Source of the DNA: Saposhnikovia divaricata
Lineage: Eukaryota; Streptophyta; Magnoliopsida; Apiales; Apiaceae
DNA: 64,000 bases
Assembly (NCBI GenBank): GCA_036435485.1
Contig: CM071600.1
Span: 55,549,546 to 55,613,545, forward strand
Reading direction: 5' to 3'
The notes below the pieces were generated by a model. It was not told the origin of the DNA, did not search any database, and saw only the letters and a list, made by a program, of their open reading frames with translations. Of this stretch, positions 1-11,452 are shown one piece after another (position 1 is the first letter of the stretch; every line of letters starts with the position of its first letter). The translations under genes were made by a program, and so were the position numbers.

Positions 1-900
1 AAATGCCTCAGCATGAACAGATGGATTTTGAGCATATGATGAAACTTGTGATGATGCCTCCAAATTGGTAACTCCTGCATCATATCTAAGCCACATTTGA
101 AGATTTTCAGGAGTAGACATTGGTTTACCTTGATGTTTATCCTGATTAGCAATGGTTGAAAGTGACTTAGTGCCCATCCCTAGCGATGCAGATGTTGGGC
201 TTCTGGCAAATCCCTGTCTAACAGCAAGAGCATCCTTCGGTATTAAGTCATTGATCAGCATTTGAAGAAACCGAGGAAACCAGCAGACGACATCAGTGGA
301 AGTGAGGTCTCTGCTTTCAGGAGATCCCATTGAGCCCACTATTTCAGAGAGAACTATGCGTCCATAGTTTATATCCAGTTCTCTTGCTAGGGCAACTGCA
401 AAGGTTTGCATTGGAATTGGAATTTGATGAAAGTCTTTTTCGCGTGCCCGAAAACATCGTGTGATGGCCTCAAAAAATTAATTCCATTCCACATGGAAGA
501 ATTGTTTTTGGATATTTCCTGTGATTGGGCCTTTCGGAGGATAACATCTAATTTCTTCAAAGAATCTGAGGCGTTCTGCAGCAGTAGGTTCTGGATCATA
601 GGCATCTTTAATTGGAAATCCCAGAACCCTGTTGACAATTTCTTCGGTCACCTCATATTCCTGACCCGCTAAGGTAAACCTGAAACCATAGGGGGTTGAT
701 TTGCTCCCAAAAGTAACCGCACTAGTCCATAACTGCTGTAAAGCATCATGTACTAGTGTAGGTTTAGCAGTAAAAGCATGGCTAGCTTTGGAGTACAAAT
801 TGAGAAATCGTATCCAAAACTTAAACCGCGGGAGTTGATCACCAATTTCCGTAGAAATATTATAAAAATTGTTTTTAGCAAGTGAAAATTGGTGAGCCAT
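1..900 (-). pseudogene. Third ORF downstream of pol (element A), N-terminal part
   Basis: The open frame starts at ATG 900-898 and runs to a stop just below base 478; coding-like sequence of the same family continues in another frame to base 1, so the copy is frameshifted. Its first 140 residues resemble the N terminus of the 1592-residue ORF of element B. Both have a segment with a conserved NPT/KPT-L-x5-L-x2-L/F-W core, then a V-T/I-T-x3-hydrophobic stretch, and further on a region ending in FPRF. I know the same domain from retroelement-derived proteins of Asteraceae, often misannotated. Its function is unknown. No transmembrane segment or signal peptide is visible in this part, so 'envelope' is not supported. 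Confidence 0.6.
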
Positions 901-2603
901 TTTGATTAAATGTTTTTCTTTAAAAGATGTGATTTTTTTTTTTAATTTTGAAAAACAAATAATTTACGAATTAAATGATATATCCCTTTTAATTTATCAA
1001 AAAGAACAAAAGTCCCTTAGAGAAAATTAAACTACGGGATGAACAATCAAAAGCCAATTACTAAATCTGAATATTCAAAGAAGATGAATATTCGTGTGTA
1101 CTAGTGAAATCGTGTGTGTTTATGAATGGTGAATATGAAATCGCGTTTTATGAACAGTACACAAACAATATATGTTCGTGTGTATGTATATGCGCGTGTA
1201 TATGGATGAACACAAAACACACCAACACAAGGATTAAGGATAACACAGTCAAGATTAGTCCAAAAATTGGCAGTAATTCGTGATTAGTATGAGTTTAATC
1301 ACAAAACACAGATTAATGGTATGAAGTTATGAAATCGCCTTGTTTTGTGAAGAGGCTGCTGTGAAAATTAGAATTAGGTAAAGTGAATGATGCATCGGGT
1401 TAAAGATGTATATATAGATGATTGTAAAATGACAAAAATGTCCCTGTTAAAAAATGTGAAAAGTACCAAGTCCATACAGGGGACATCTAAGTCGAACTCT
1501 ATCTCGAACATTTCTATCTCGAACATCTCTATCTCGAACATCAAGTCGAACTTCGAGATAAAGTTCGAGATAGAGGTTAACTCGAACAATTATGCACAAA
1601 TAAGCACTTTAACCAATTTTACAGCAGAAACTATAGGGAAATCCTATCTTGAAGATTATTGATTTGTAGTAAACTTGGAAAAATTCCCTTCTAAGAAAGA
1701 CAAGGAAATTCAAGATACTTTTCGAGTTAGAAGTCTATCTCGAACATCAAGTCGAAATTCGAGTTGAGTTTCGAGATAGACTAAGAACTCTATCTCGAAC
1801 ATCAAGTCGAAATTCGAGTTGAGTTTCGAGATAGACTAACTCGAAGTTAATCTCAAATTCTTTCCAAAATACCCTCTTGAAGCAAAACGTACAGGGTAAT
1901 TCAAGATATGTTTCGAGTTAGGAGTGTAACTCGAAAAATTCCCTTTAGCTTAACTGAGAACTCTATCTCGAACACCAAGTCGAAATTCGAGTTGAGTTTC
2001 GAGATAGACTAACTCGAAGTTAATTCTCAGTTCTTTTCAAAATATTCCTTTAAATAGAAACCTCATCTCAGCTTTTGAGATAAAATTCGAGATAGAATTT
2101 ATCTCGAATATTTTGAAGATAGAACTAGGCACACTGGTAACTCGAACTCGAACTCGAAGTCGAATTTCGAGATGAATTTCGAGATAGCCAACTCGAAATT
2201 CTTCCCAGACTTAGAATTTTTCAAAAACTTCATTCTGACAGCTTAAGTCGAAATTCAAGTCGAATTTCTAGATGAGTTTCGAAATAGAACCTAACTCGAA
2301 ATTTTGAAGTTTTTCAATTCTAAGGCCTCTAATTACATGAAAATCAAAGGTAAATTCATCTAAAAATCATGCAATATTTAGAATATTATGAATTTAACTC
2401 CCCCTATGATCATGCAATCTAACAAGCATAAATTCACAGATTTGTGCTATAAAAGACACTTAAAACACAATGAATTCATGCAAAATCACACTATATGCAA
2501 CCTATAACAATCATTAATTAGGCATATTAAAGTCTAAGCACATAATGATTGATTAGCTTGCACATACAAACATAAACATGGATTTTACAGATAGAAGGCT
2601 TTA
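901..2603 (-). repeat. Non-coding spacer between pol and third ORF of element A, with repeated hairpins
   Basis: No credible ORF. Bases 1480-2310 are packed with short CTCGAA/TTCGAG motifs. Three near-identical hairpin units (1733-1781, 1789-1835, 1961-2009) have arms TCTATCTCGAA and TTTCGAGATAGA around a loop that itself contains AAATTCGAGTT. A TATA-like stretch lies at 1405-1418, about 0.5 kb upstream of the third ORF on the minus strand. Repeated palindromes in non-coding regions are a known trait of Sireviruses; what these particular ones do is not known. Confidence 0.6.
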
Positions 2604-5600
2604 CTAACTTGTGTTAAGCATTCCCAATTCACCAACCAACCTATTGAATGTTACTTCATCAAGAGGTTTGGTGAATATATCTGCAAATTGTTGCATTGTG
2701 GGCACAAAATGTAGCTCCACAGTCCCCTCCTCGACATGTTCTCTTATGAAATGATACCTGATGTCAATATGCTTGGTTCTTGAGTGATCTACAGGATTGT
2801 TGGTTATGGCAATGGCACTTGTGTTGTCACACATGATTGGAATTTTCTTGTGCTCCATGCCATAATCCTTCAATTGGTTCCTCATCCACAGTATTTGAGC
2901 TACACAGCTTCCAGCAGCAATGTACTCAGCTTCAGCAGTAGAAGTAGATACTGTATGTTGTTTTTTACTTTGCCAGGACACCAATCTTCTGCCAAGAAAT
3001 TGGCAAGCACCAGATGTGCTTTTCCTATCAATCCTGCAACCTGCATAGTCTGAATCCGAATAGCCAATTAGATTAAAACCTGTATCTCTTGGGTACCAAA
3101 TCCCTAGATTTGGTGTGCCCTTGAGATACCTAAAAATTCTTTTGACGGCTACGAGATGTGATTCTCTAGGATCCGCTTGGAACCTTGCACATAAACAAGT
3201 TGCGAACATTATATCGGGTCTACTTGCAGTTAAATAGAGGAGTGAGCCAATCATACCTCGATAGCTTGTGATGTCAACTGATTTACCTGATTTGTCTTCA
3301 TCAAGCTTCGTGGCTGTTGCCATGGGAGTCTTAGCTGCTGATGCATCTTCTAGATTATACTTCTTGAGTAAATCTCTGACGTACTTGGATTGACAGATAA
3401 AGATACCATCTTTTCTCTGACTGATCTGTAATCCAAGGAAGAAGGACAGCTCTCCCATCATGCTCATCTCATATTTTTCCTGCATTAGCTTGGCAAATTT
3501 CTCGCACAAGCGCTCATTTGATGACCCAAAAATAATATCGTCCACATATACTTGAACAAGTATTAAGTCATTTCTCACAACTTTATAGAACAATGTTTTA
3601 TCAATTACTCCCCTAACAAAACCATTTTCAATTAAGAATAAGGATAGGGTTTCATACCATCGTCTTGGGGATTGCTTGAGGCCATAGACAGATTTGAAGA
3701 GTAGATACACAAAATCTGCATGTTCTGGATCAACGAAGCCAGGCGGCTGTTCCAGATACACTTCTTCTTCTAACTCTCCATTCAGGAAGGCACTTTTCAC
3801 ATCCATCTGGAAAACTTTGAAGTTCTTATGTGCTGCAAATGCCAAGAACATCCTGACTGCCTCAAGTCTTGCAACTGGTGCATAGGTTTCATCATAATCA
3901 ATTCCTTCTCGCTGAGAATAACCTTTTGCAACCAAACGAGCCTTGTTTCGTGTTACAAGTCCGTTTTCATCCAGTTTATTTCTGAATACCCACCTAGCTC
4001 CAATTACGGATATGTTCTTTGGTCGGGGTACCAGTTTCCAAACTTTCTACCTTTCAAACTGATTGAGTTCCTCTTGCATTGCAATCACCCAATCAGCATC
4101 ACCAAGAGCTTCTTCTATTTCTTTAGGTTCAAGCTTGGATAAGAACCCAGAATATAAGGAGATATTAGCCATGTCAGCTCTTGCAGTTCTTCTAGTAGTC
4201 ACACCAGCATCTGGATCACCAATGATTAACTCAAACGGATGGTCTCTATTCCATACTCGTTCACCTGGAAATTGTCTTGATGATTCAGCTTGACTTTCTG
4301 AGTTGGGGTGCTGACTACTTTGATGATTTTCACTAACTCCCCCTGAGTTAGTGCCAGCTCCTACAGAACTAGAGTCAACTCGACTCGAGCCTTGAACAGT
4401 AGTCCTTGAGCTGCTATTTACTCCTCCTGAGTTGTTGCCGGTTCATACTGAAAAAGTCTCTCCTGATCTTGTAGAATTAGCTTGTTCACTAGACTCAGGT
4501 TCTTCATGTACACTTGGAAAATTTAATGGAACAACCAACTCAGGTTCATCTTCAAGATCTTCTAAGTCCAGATTCTGAAATTTTAGGGACTCAGGTTTAC
4601 TAGAATCTCTTGAAATTGATGAGAGTTTGGTATCGTCGAATCTGACGTTGTAACTTTCAGTCACTTTTCGATCATTCACCAAGAACACTCTATAAGCTGC
4701 CACCACGTCTGTAGAGTAACCAACAAAGATTCCTTCACGAGCTTTTGCTGCAAACTTGCCTAGATTTTCATCATCTATAAGCACATAGCATTTTGCTCCG
4801 AAGACATGAAAGTATTTGATTGTTGGTCTTCTGTTGTTCATTAGCTCACATGGTGTCTTTTCTTTATCTTTTATGATCAAGGTTCTATTTTGAGTGTAAC
4901 AAGCGGTACTCACTGCTTCGGCCCAGAAATACAAAGGAAGTTTTGAATCATACAACAAAGTTCTTGCTGCTTCAACCAGCGTTCTATTCTTCCTTTCAAC
5001 TACTCCATTTTGCTGTGGCGTTCTCGGGGCTGAATACTGACGACGTATTCCCTTAGATACACAGAAGTCATTCAGCACTGCATTTTTGAATTCAGTGCCA
5101 TTGTCTGATCTAATCGTCTTCACAGTAAGTGTTGAAACATTCTCAATTTGAGTGATATGATCAATGATTAAGAAAGGTACTTCGTCTTTCGTCATTTCGA
5201 ACAATACCCATGTATACTTGGAGAAGTCATCCACGATTACCAAAGCATATCTTTTCCTGGACAAAGATAGGACATTCACTGGGCCAAACAAATCCATATG
5301 AAGAAGTTGTAGAGGCTCAGTAATACTAGAAATTTCTTTGCTTTTATGCGATGCTCGCTTCGACTTTCCCATTTCACAAGCTTCACAGAGTCCTTTCGGA
5401 GCGAACTCCATTTGAGGTAGATCTCTCACCAGTTCTCGCCTCGCGAGAGCATTCATCGTTTTGAAGTTTAAGTGAGATAACTTTTTGTGCCATAACCAGA
5501 TTTCATCATCCGAGGCTTTGTTGTAGAAACAGGTGACCTCATCCTGATTTGCTGAATCCATATCTGCAACAAAAAGATCTGCTTTTCGAACTCCTCTCAA

Positions 5601-5957
5601 AGCTAGTGAGCCTTCCTTGATGTGAGTGATTGATACACCTTTCTTGTTGAAGACAATTTCGTAACCTTTGTCACAGAATTGACTTATACTCAACAGATTG
5701 TGCTTTAGTCCCTCAACATAGGAAATATCTTCAATGATGACATTGCCAGTTTTCAGTTTGCCATATCCCTTAGTCACACCTATGCTGTCATCTCCAAAGG
5801 TAACATAAGGGCCAGCCTTCATAACCAACTCTGTAAGCAGGGACTTGTTTCCAGTCATATGCCTCGATGCTCCACTGTCTAGCACCCATATAACTTTATT
5901 TCTATTCTGCTTAATACCCTGCAATGACAGATTGGTTAGGCATTCTTCGGAACCCAA
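2604..5957 (-). pseudogene. Ty1/copia pol of element A (protease, integrase, RT, RNase H)
   Basis: The frame encodes, in order: an aspartic protease with the DSG triad and the HMTG stretch behind it; the GAG-pre-integrase zinc finger (H-H-C-C); the integrase core with HMDLFGP, RSDNGTEF and VVERKNRT supplying D, D and E; reverse transcriptase with YVDDI; and RNase H with YSDSDYAG and STAEAEY, ending near 2604. The frame is shared throughout but broken by stops at 4440-4442 and 4047-4049, both in the region linking integrase to RT. At its start the frame overlaps the end of gag by a few codons, and there is no ATG until well inside the protease, so pol is expected to be made as a gag-pol fusion. 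Catalytic motifs are otherwise intact, pointing to moderate age. Confidence 0.92.
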
Positions 5958-8388
5958 CTTTGATTGGGCCCGGCTTTTCGATAAGATCGAGAATCAACAG
6001 GTTTAACAACAGGAGATGCACTTTTCTTCACATTACTTGAGCTTTCGACTATCTCCTTTCCTTTCTCAGACTTGACAGATTTGTCAGTCTTAGGAGAAGG
6101 TTTGTCACTCCTAACTTTAGGAGGACTGACAGTCTTGGCTCTCCCATACTTTTTCTTGATATTTGAACTAGCAACAGTATTTGAGCATGACTGGCTAGAT
6201 GCATTCATTAAATGCACAAAAGTTTGCATGATGTTAAAAGTGCATGGCATACAATTAGGTTGACCACATTGTGCATGATTCTGATGCAGATTATTCATTG
6301 TATGTGTGGTAGGCATGGCATGTGCAGCAGGAACATTCATGTTAGCTTTACATGCATAAGAAAGATGTTTAGTAGATTTACAATGATAACATGCTTTCTT
6401 TATTCGTTCAGCCTTAACCTCTTTTATACCTTTCTCTCTCTTTCCTTGTTGTTTAACAGCCTTAGCTCCTAATCCCAGTCTAGATTCATCTCTAGGGAAA
6501 TTGATTTTAACTTGTTTGATAGAGTTATAGGTTGTGCTTTCTGGCGATCTTCCATCTCAATCTCATATCTAGCTATCAATTCAGTCTCTTCTTCTTCTAT
6601 TCTAGGAACAAGATGTTTGTAGATAGGTTTGACAGCGGATTTAAGAATTCTAGATGTTTCCTTTTTAAGGTCACTGGAACTAGGGTCAATAGGTTTCTTT
6701 CCTTCTTTCTTAGGAAGGTCAGAATAATCAAGTCCTACACCTACTCCAGTTATCCTCTTAAATGTGTCATTATCTACATACACTTTACTAGCAGCTAGTT
6801 TGTAAGCTTCGCATTTAGCTTCTAACTCAGCTAGATTGTTCCTAAGACATGCTTCTACTTCTTCCTTAAGGACGAGCTTGTGTTCTAGAGATTTAATAAA
6901 GTCTCTTAGGGAAGTATCTACAGTGCAAGCAGCCTCTAGCTCTTCCACTTTTGCCTCGAGCATTCTGCATTTGGCAACAAGTGTTTTCTGTTCCTTTTGA
7001 GAAGAGTCTAGGCTTTTGCACAACATATAGATCTCTTCACTAAGAGCCCCGTTCTGTTCCTTATAATCATCAATAGACATTTCTACTTTAAGAGTCAGAA
7101 CTGGTACCTCTGGTTCCTCTGATGTCTCAGCCATGAGGGCAAAGTTTGCTACATGAGTAACATCTTCCTCATCTGAATCATCCCAAGCTCTTCCTTCTGT
7201 CACTAATAAAGCTCGTTTTCCATGTCTTTCCTTCAACAGTGCTTCATAGTTGCTTTTGAGAGCTTCAAATGTCTCTTTTGGATAAGTCTGTTTAGGCTTT
7301 TTGCAGTCTGAGGCAAAGTGTCCAGCTTCACCACAATTATAGCATTTGAACTTCATTTTGAAATCCAAGGGAGATTTGTAGCTGGTATTCTTGCCTTTTC
7401 CTTTGTAGCCTGACGAACTACCACCACTCCTAGCAGCCCGATAATAAGATGAAGATTTTCTCTGTGGTCGGTTGCTCTTTCTAAATCTCATGTTGCTGAA
7501 CTTCCTTGCCATGTATGCCACGACACTATCGTCCATGTTGTCCAGCTCTTCTTGGGTGTAGTAGTCATCATCACTGTCAGATGCGCACTCGTCATCATTA
7601 TCAACTTGATGTGGTGCAAGTGATGATTTAGGCTTTGCTGCAACCATTGCCTTCTTAGACTCTTCCTCATCAGCAACTAATCCTGATGCACTTTCTTTTC
7701 CCTTTGAATCATTGTCCCATGCTTGATCTTGAAGAGTTTCCAGCTCATAGGTCTTTAATATTCCATAATATTCTTCCAGAGAAGTTGTATGCAAATCTCT
7801 GGTTTCTCTTATTGCGTAGACCCTATGTTCAATGCTTTTTGGCCGGTTCCTCAGATATCTCGTATTAGTTTCAACCATGGGGAGAGTTACACCTCTCAGA
7901 TTCAATTCCAATACCAACTGACTGAATCGTAGGTAGACATCTGTTATGCCTTCTCCTTTCCTTATTCTAAAGGTGTCATACTCCATCTTGAGTATGAGTG
8001 TCTTGTTGCTTCTGACCTCTGCAGATCCTTCCATGACAACTTCTATCTTGTCCCAAATCTTCTTCGCTGTAGTCAGACCTTTGACTATGTTGAACATTTC
8101 ATGATCAAGAGATTCCATCACGGTTTGTCGTATGGCAGTATCATAAGCTATTTGTTCCTTGTCAGCATCCGAAAACTCCGAGACCTTTTTAGGCTCAGAC
8201 CGAGGTGGTATAACCACTCCTCCTTCCGTATGTGCAGGAATAACCACCATTGGGACAAATTTACCCTTGTCAAGGACTTCCAGATATTCAGGGTTAACAG
8301 TCTCTAGATATAGTCTCATTCTGAAAACCCATTCTTCATAGTGATCTTTGTTGAACATTGGGATCTTGAATGCATTTTTAGAAGCCAT
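5936..8388 (-). pseudogene. Ty1/copia Gag of element A (frameshifted)
   Basis: The first ATG is at 8388; the open frame can be extended to 8403 only through a non-ATG codon. The N-terminal half is the copia-type capsid region (UBN2-like: FNKDHYEEW, then a region matching gag of element B). A CCHC zinc knuckle, CYNCGEAGHFASDC, lies near 7320, and a coiled-coil-like acidic region follows. The first frame ends at 6469. The remainder (6340-5936), which includes a second knuckle CYHCKSTKHLSYAC just upstream of 6340, a cysteine motif C-x4-C-x2-C and the terminal WVPK, is in another frame, so a frameshift lies near 6540. The gag end overlaps pol at 5936-5957. Confidence 0.88.
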
Positions 8389-9100
8389 CTCAATTCTGGT
8401 CACTAAAAGTTTCTAAGTACCCAAGACTAGGCTATGGAGAATATTTATGTAGAACTTTTGCCTAAGTCAAAATTTCTCTAAGTAGAAATTTTGCTCAAGT
8501 CGAAATCACCAAGTAGAAATTGTCCAAGTCGAAATTCTATGTAGAAATTCTCAAGTAGAAATTCTATGTAGAAATTCTCAAGTAGAAATTCTATGTAGAA
8601 CTTTTGTCCTTAGAATAATTTTTCTGCAGATTACTTTAATATTGAATAAACAATATTATCTCTTTAACACCTTTTGACTTTGAATGCTTTACTCACCTAA
8701 CCCACCTAACCCACGTGCTAGGTAATGAATATGTTTTGTTTCACTTTCGGCCGTGAATAATGCAAATCACAAAGTCCAAAAACACCTTTTTATTCTTTTA
8801 CTATTTTTCTGTTTGAAAAGGAGATCAAAAAGTTGTTGGGTTGTCTTCTTTGATAAGAACAGATGATGAACACTCAAGAACACCAAATATGAAAGTACCC
8901 AGATTAATTCACAAAAATTAATTAAAATACATCCAAGCTAAATAATCACACCTGGAGCATTTAAATAATTTTTCAGATGAGTTTTCAATACAAACGATTT
9001 AAGGCACACTTTTCAAGAAAATGAAAAGTAGATCTAGAAACTGAAAACTCACGATTCTTCTACTCAACACAAGGATCTATGTTTTGTATGTTAAACATAT
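8389..9100 (-). repeat. Leader of element A with AAGTAGAAATT repeats
   Basis: This is the untranslated leader between primer site and gag, about 0.7 kb long. Bases 8449-8610 hold a cluster of short repeats of the type AAGTAGAAATTCTC / TATGTAGAAATTC. Related AAGTAGAA words recur inside the LTR at 9528-9640. No ORF is supported. The leader of element B is only 43 bases long, a marked difference between the two families. Confidence 0.6.
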
Positions 9101-9113
9101 AGCTCTGATACCA
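9101..9113 (-). other. Primer binding site of element A (initiator tRNA-Met)
   Basis: Read on the minus strand the sequence is TGGTATCAGAGC, the usual complement of the 3' end of plant initiator tRNA-Met. It sits two bases downstream of the LTR end at 9116, as expected for a copia element. Confidence 0.9.
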
Positions 9114-9115
9114 AT

Positions 9116-10172
9116 TGTTAGGTCCAAATGTGTTGTAGAGGGGGGGTGAATACAACTTTTCGAATATGAGAAGCAATGAATACAATGCAATAAATGAACA
9201 CACAGATTCAAGGAATATATGTCTTATATATAACTTGAAATGGTTGCTACAACATTCATTACAAAGTATAACAGAAGTTCAGAGAGAAGTGAATGATACT
9301 AAGCTCTGTGAATGCACTCTCTCTTTTTCTCTTGTGTTTTTCTCAAGAATTGCTCACTAACTAAAACATTACACAAGTACTTCTATTTATACTACATGTA
9401 ATCTATGTCCTGTAGTCTTCAAAGACTAAGATGTACGTGGCCCAATGATGTCCACATAAATCTTGCCTTATCTTGAAAGCTTGGAAATCTGCCAATCAGA
9501 AGATGCCATGTGTCATGTTGAAGCTGCACTCTAAGTAGAACTTCTACTTGAGAATTTCTACTTAGCCATCTCGAAGTTCTAAGTAGAACTTCTACTTAGA
9601 AACTTCTACTTGGCCATCTAGAATATTTAGTACTTAGAAAATATTCTGGTCTTCAACTTGAAACTTCAATGCACATCTTGAACTTGTGATATCTTCATGT
9701 CTTCTTTGTTCTTCACTAAGTTCTTGAATATGGATCTTTATTACTGACATAAACTTGCTGTCAATGTCCTGACACTTGATGCAACGGTCTGGTTCATAAG
9801 TGACTAGTCTTGATAGGGTTTTTGCTTCTTGAATAAATTACCATATCCAATTAGAAATGTGGCTTTCCAATATTTGCTTTCCTTCTTGTTCACTTGAAAT
9901 CAATTGGTCTTATTGATACTGATAGTTATGATCTTGATCTTTGGCTTTTCAAATCACTGAGGCATGAACAACTTTAACTTGAACTTCTTTCAATGATTTC
10001 TTCTTCGATTGATCATAGTTAACATATTGAATTGTATCAATTACCTTGTCTTCATTTAGTGTTGATTTCTTGTGACTTCTTGTTCTTGATTGTCTTCTGG
10101 TTAAGTATCTTTTCCTTTAGTTTGAGTTACATTAGTTATAGTGTTACAAGTTTACACACTTTGCCTTTCACA
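9116..10172 (-). repeat. 5' LTR of element A
   Basis: The gag-side boundary is firm: TGTTAGG on the plus strand (CCTAACA on the minus strand) next to the primer site. Close to it is the run of cytosines (minus strand) followed by TCTACAACAC, resembling the LTR 3' end of element B. The distal boundary is inferred at ...TTTCACA (10172): the direct repeat that begins at 10171 matches its second copy only from this point, as if the element had been inserted at the edge of a tandem unit. TAACA at 10024 or 10329 are weaker alternatives. The second LTR needed to settle this is outside the window. Confidence 0.65.
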
Positions 10173-10448
10173 AAATATAATAAAAATTCGTATATAACGA
10201 ATAATATCCTTTAAATTTTTAGTTAAAAATTAGAACCGTTAGATCTAATGATTAAATATATTACATGATTAAATTTATTTACTAAATACATACCCAAAAA
10301 TATGACATCATATCTTCTAACCACTAACAAAATATAATAAAATTCGTATACAACGAATAATATCCGTTAGATTTTTAGTTAAAAATTAGAACTGTTAGAT
10401 CTAATGATTAAATATATTACTTGATTAAATTTATTTACTAAAATTTCA
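10171..10448. repeat. Direct repeat, about 157-bp period, two copies
   Basis: The unit starting CAAAATATAATAAAA at 10171 recurs at 10328 with a handful of changes; the second copy is shorter and ends near 10448. AT-rich, non-coding. The start of the first unit coincides with the inferred end of the element-A LTR. Confidence 0.75.
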
Positions 10449-10465
10449 AGGTTCGAATTCCGTCA

Positions 10466-10702
10466 GTGATACTGTTATCCTTCATTTTCTTAATCTTCTT
10501 TATTTCTTCGATGCCCCTTTTTACCGTTACACAGCATTTAGAGCGACCCAATTTAGATTGGATCGACCCAAATCTAAACATATACTATTTTTTGTCATTA
10601 CACAACATTTGAAGTAACCCAATTGGATCGACCCAAATCTAAATCTCTACTATTATCCTTTATTTTTTTATCTTTCTTTATTTCTTTGATGCTCCTTTTT
10701 GT
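10466..10702. repeat. Dispersed non-coding repeat (related copy at 13272-13362)
   Basis: A module with TTATCCTTCATTTT, TTTATTTCTT and GATGCCCCTTTTT, followed by GCGACCCAATTTAGATTG, occurs at 10466-10560. A shortened relative lies at 10640-10702 and another copy at 13272-13362. No coding potential and no clear terminal repeats, so the element type is unknown. The stretch 10703-11444 holds nothing I can assign. Confidence 0.6.
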
Positions 10703-11452
10703 CATTACCCAAATCTATCTCTGTCATTTTTCACCTTCAAGTTCAAGCCGCTCAAATCTTCACATTGCTGGATTTTGACGCATGTTTGCACTTTTCAGAT
10801 TTGAAAGCTGGGTTTTTCACCAAATTAACATCTCAACCCCCTGAAGTAGGGACGGGTCATATATGTTTGGTTCCAGTTTTTAATTTGACCTTAAAAGTTA
10901 AGTTTTTGTTGATTTCACAATATTAAAAATTAGACAGGATAATATTTGTTTGGTTTTGATTTTGATTTGACATTTAAGAATTAAAGTTTTAATGAATTAC
11001 CCGATGTTATAATAATATACAGGACACCAGAAAGGTACCTTTAAAATATTTACGTGGCCTTTCAATTTTTGAATTTACATGTCATAATAGCAAAGGTAGT
11101 TGGAAAGATTACCAGTTAATAATATTGGCACAGTATCGATACAAGAGGTAGCAAGGATGAAGGGCATACTAGAAATCGATCAAATTATTTATTTAAATAG
11201 CGGGATCCCACATGTCATGTGACATTTTAATTGGTTATGTATTTTAATTAAATGTAATGAACCACTTTATGTTTAAATTTAAATAAAAATATGTAGACAA
11301 TTAGTTACAACCAATCATGATGTCACGTTACTAGCATCATGTTATTTGTAAATAATCTTGGGATTCAATTTGATACTCTAGCATTATAGACATTATTTTG
11401 TTTTCAAGCAAGTTTATGTTCTTTATGGATTTGTTCAACTTAAGGTTCATGG

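Larger units (their letters stand above)
1..10172 (-). mobile_element. Sirevirus-like Ty1/copia element A, 5' part (degenerate)
   Basis: Reading leftward from the 5' LTR (9116-10172), the element has an initiator-Met-tRNA primer site, a leader, gag, pol in the order protease-integrase-RT-RNase H, a long non-coding spacer and a third ORF that runs off the window at base 1. This order (Ty1/copia pol plus a further ORF before the 3' LTR) is the hallmark of the Sirevirus/Maximus lineage. Gag carries one frameshift and pol two in-frame stops, so the copy is inactive on its own. The 3' LTR lies outside the window, so LTR divergence and the target duplication cannot be read. Confidence 0.9.
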
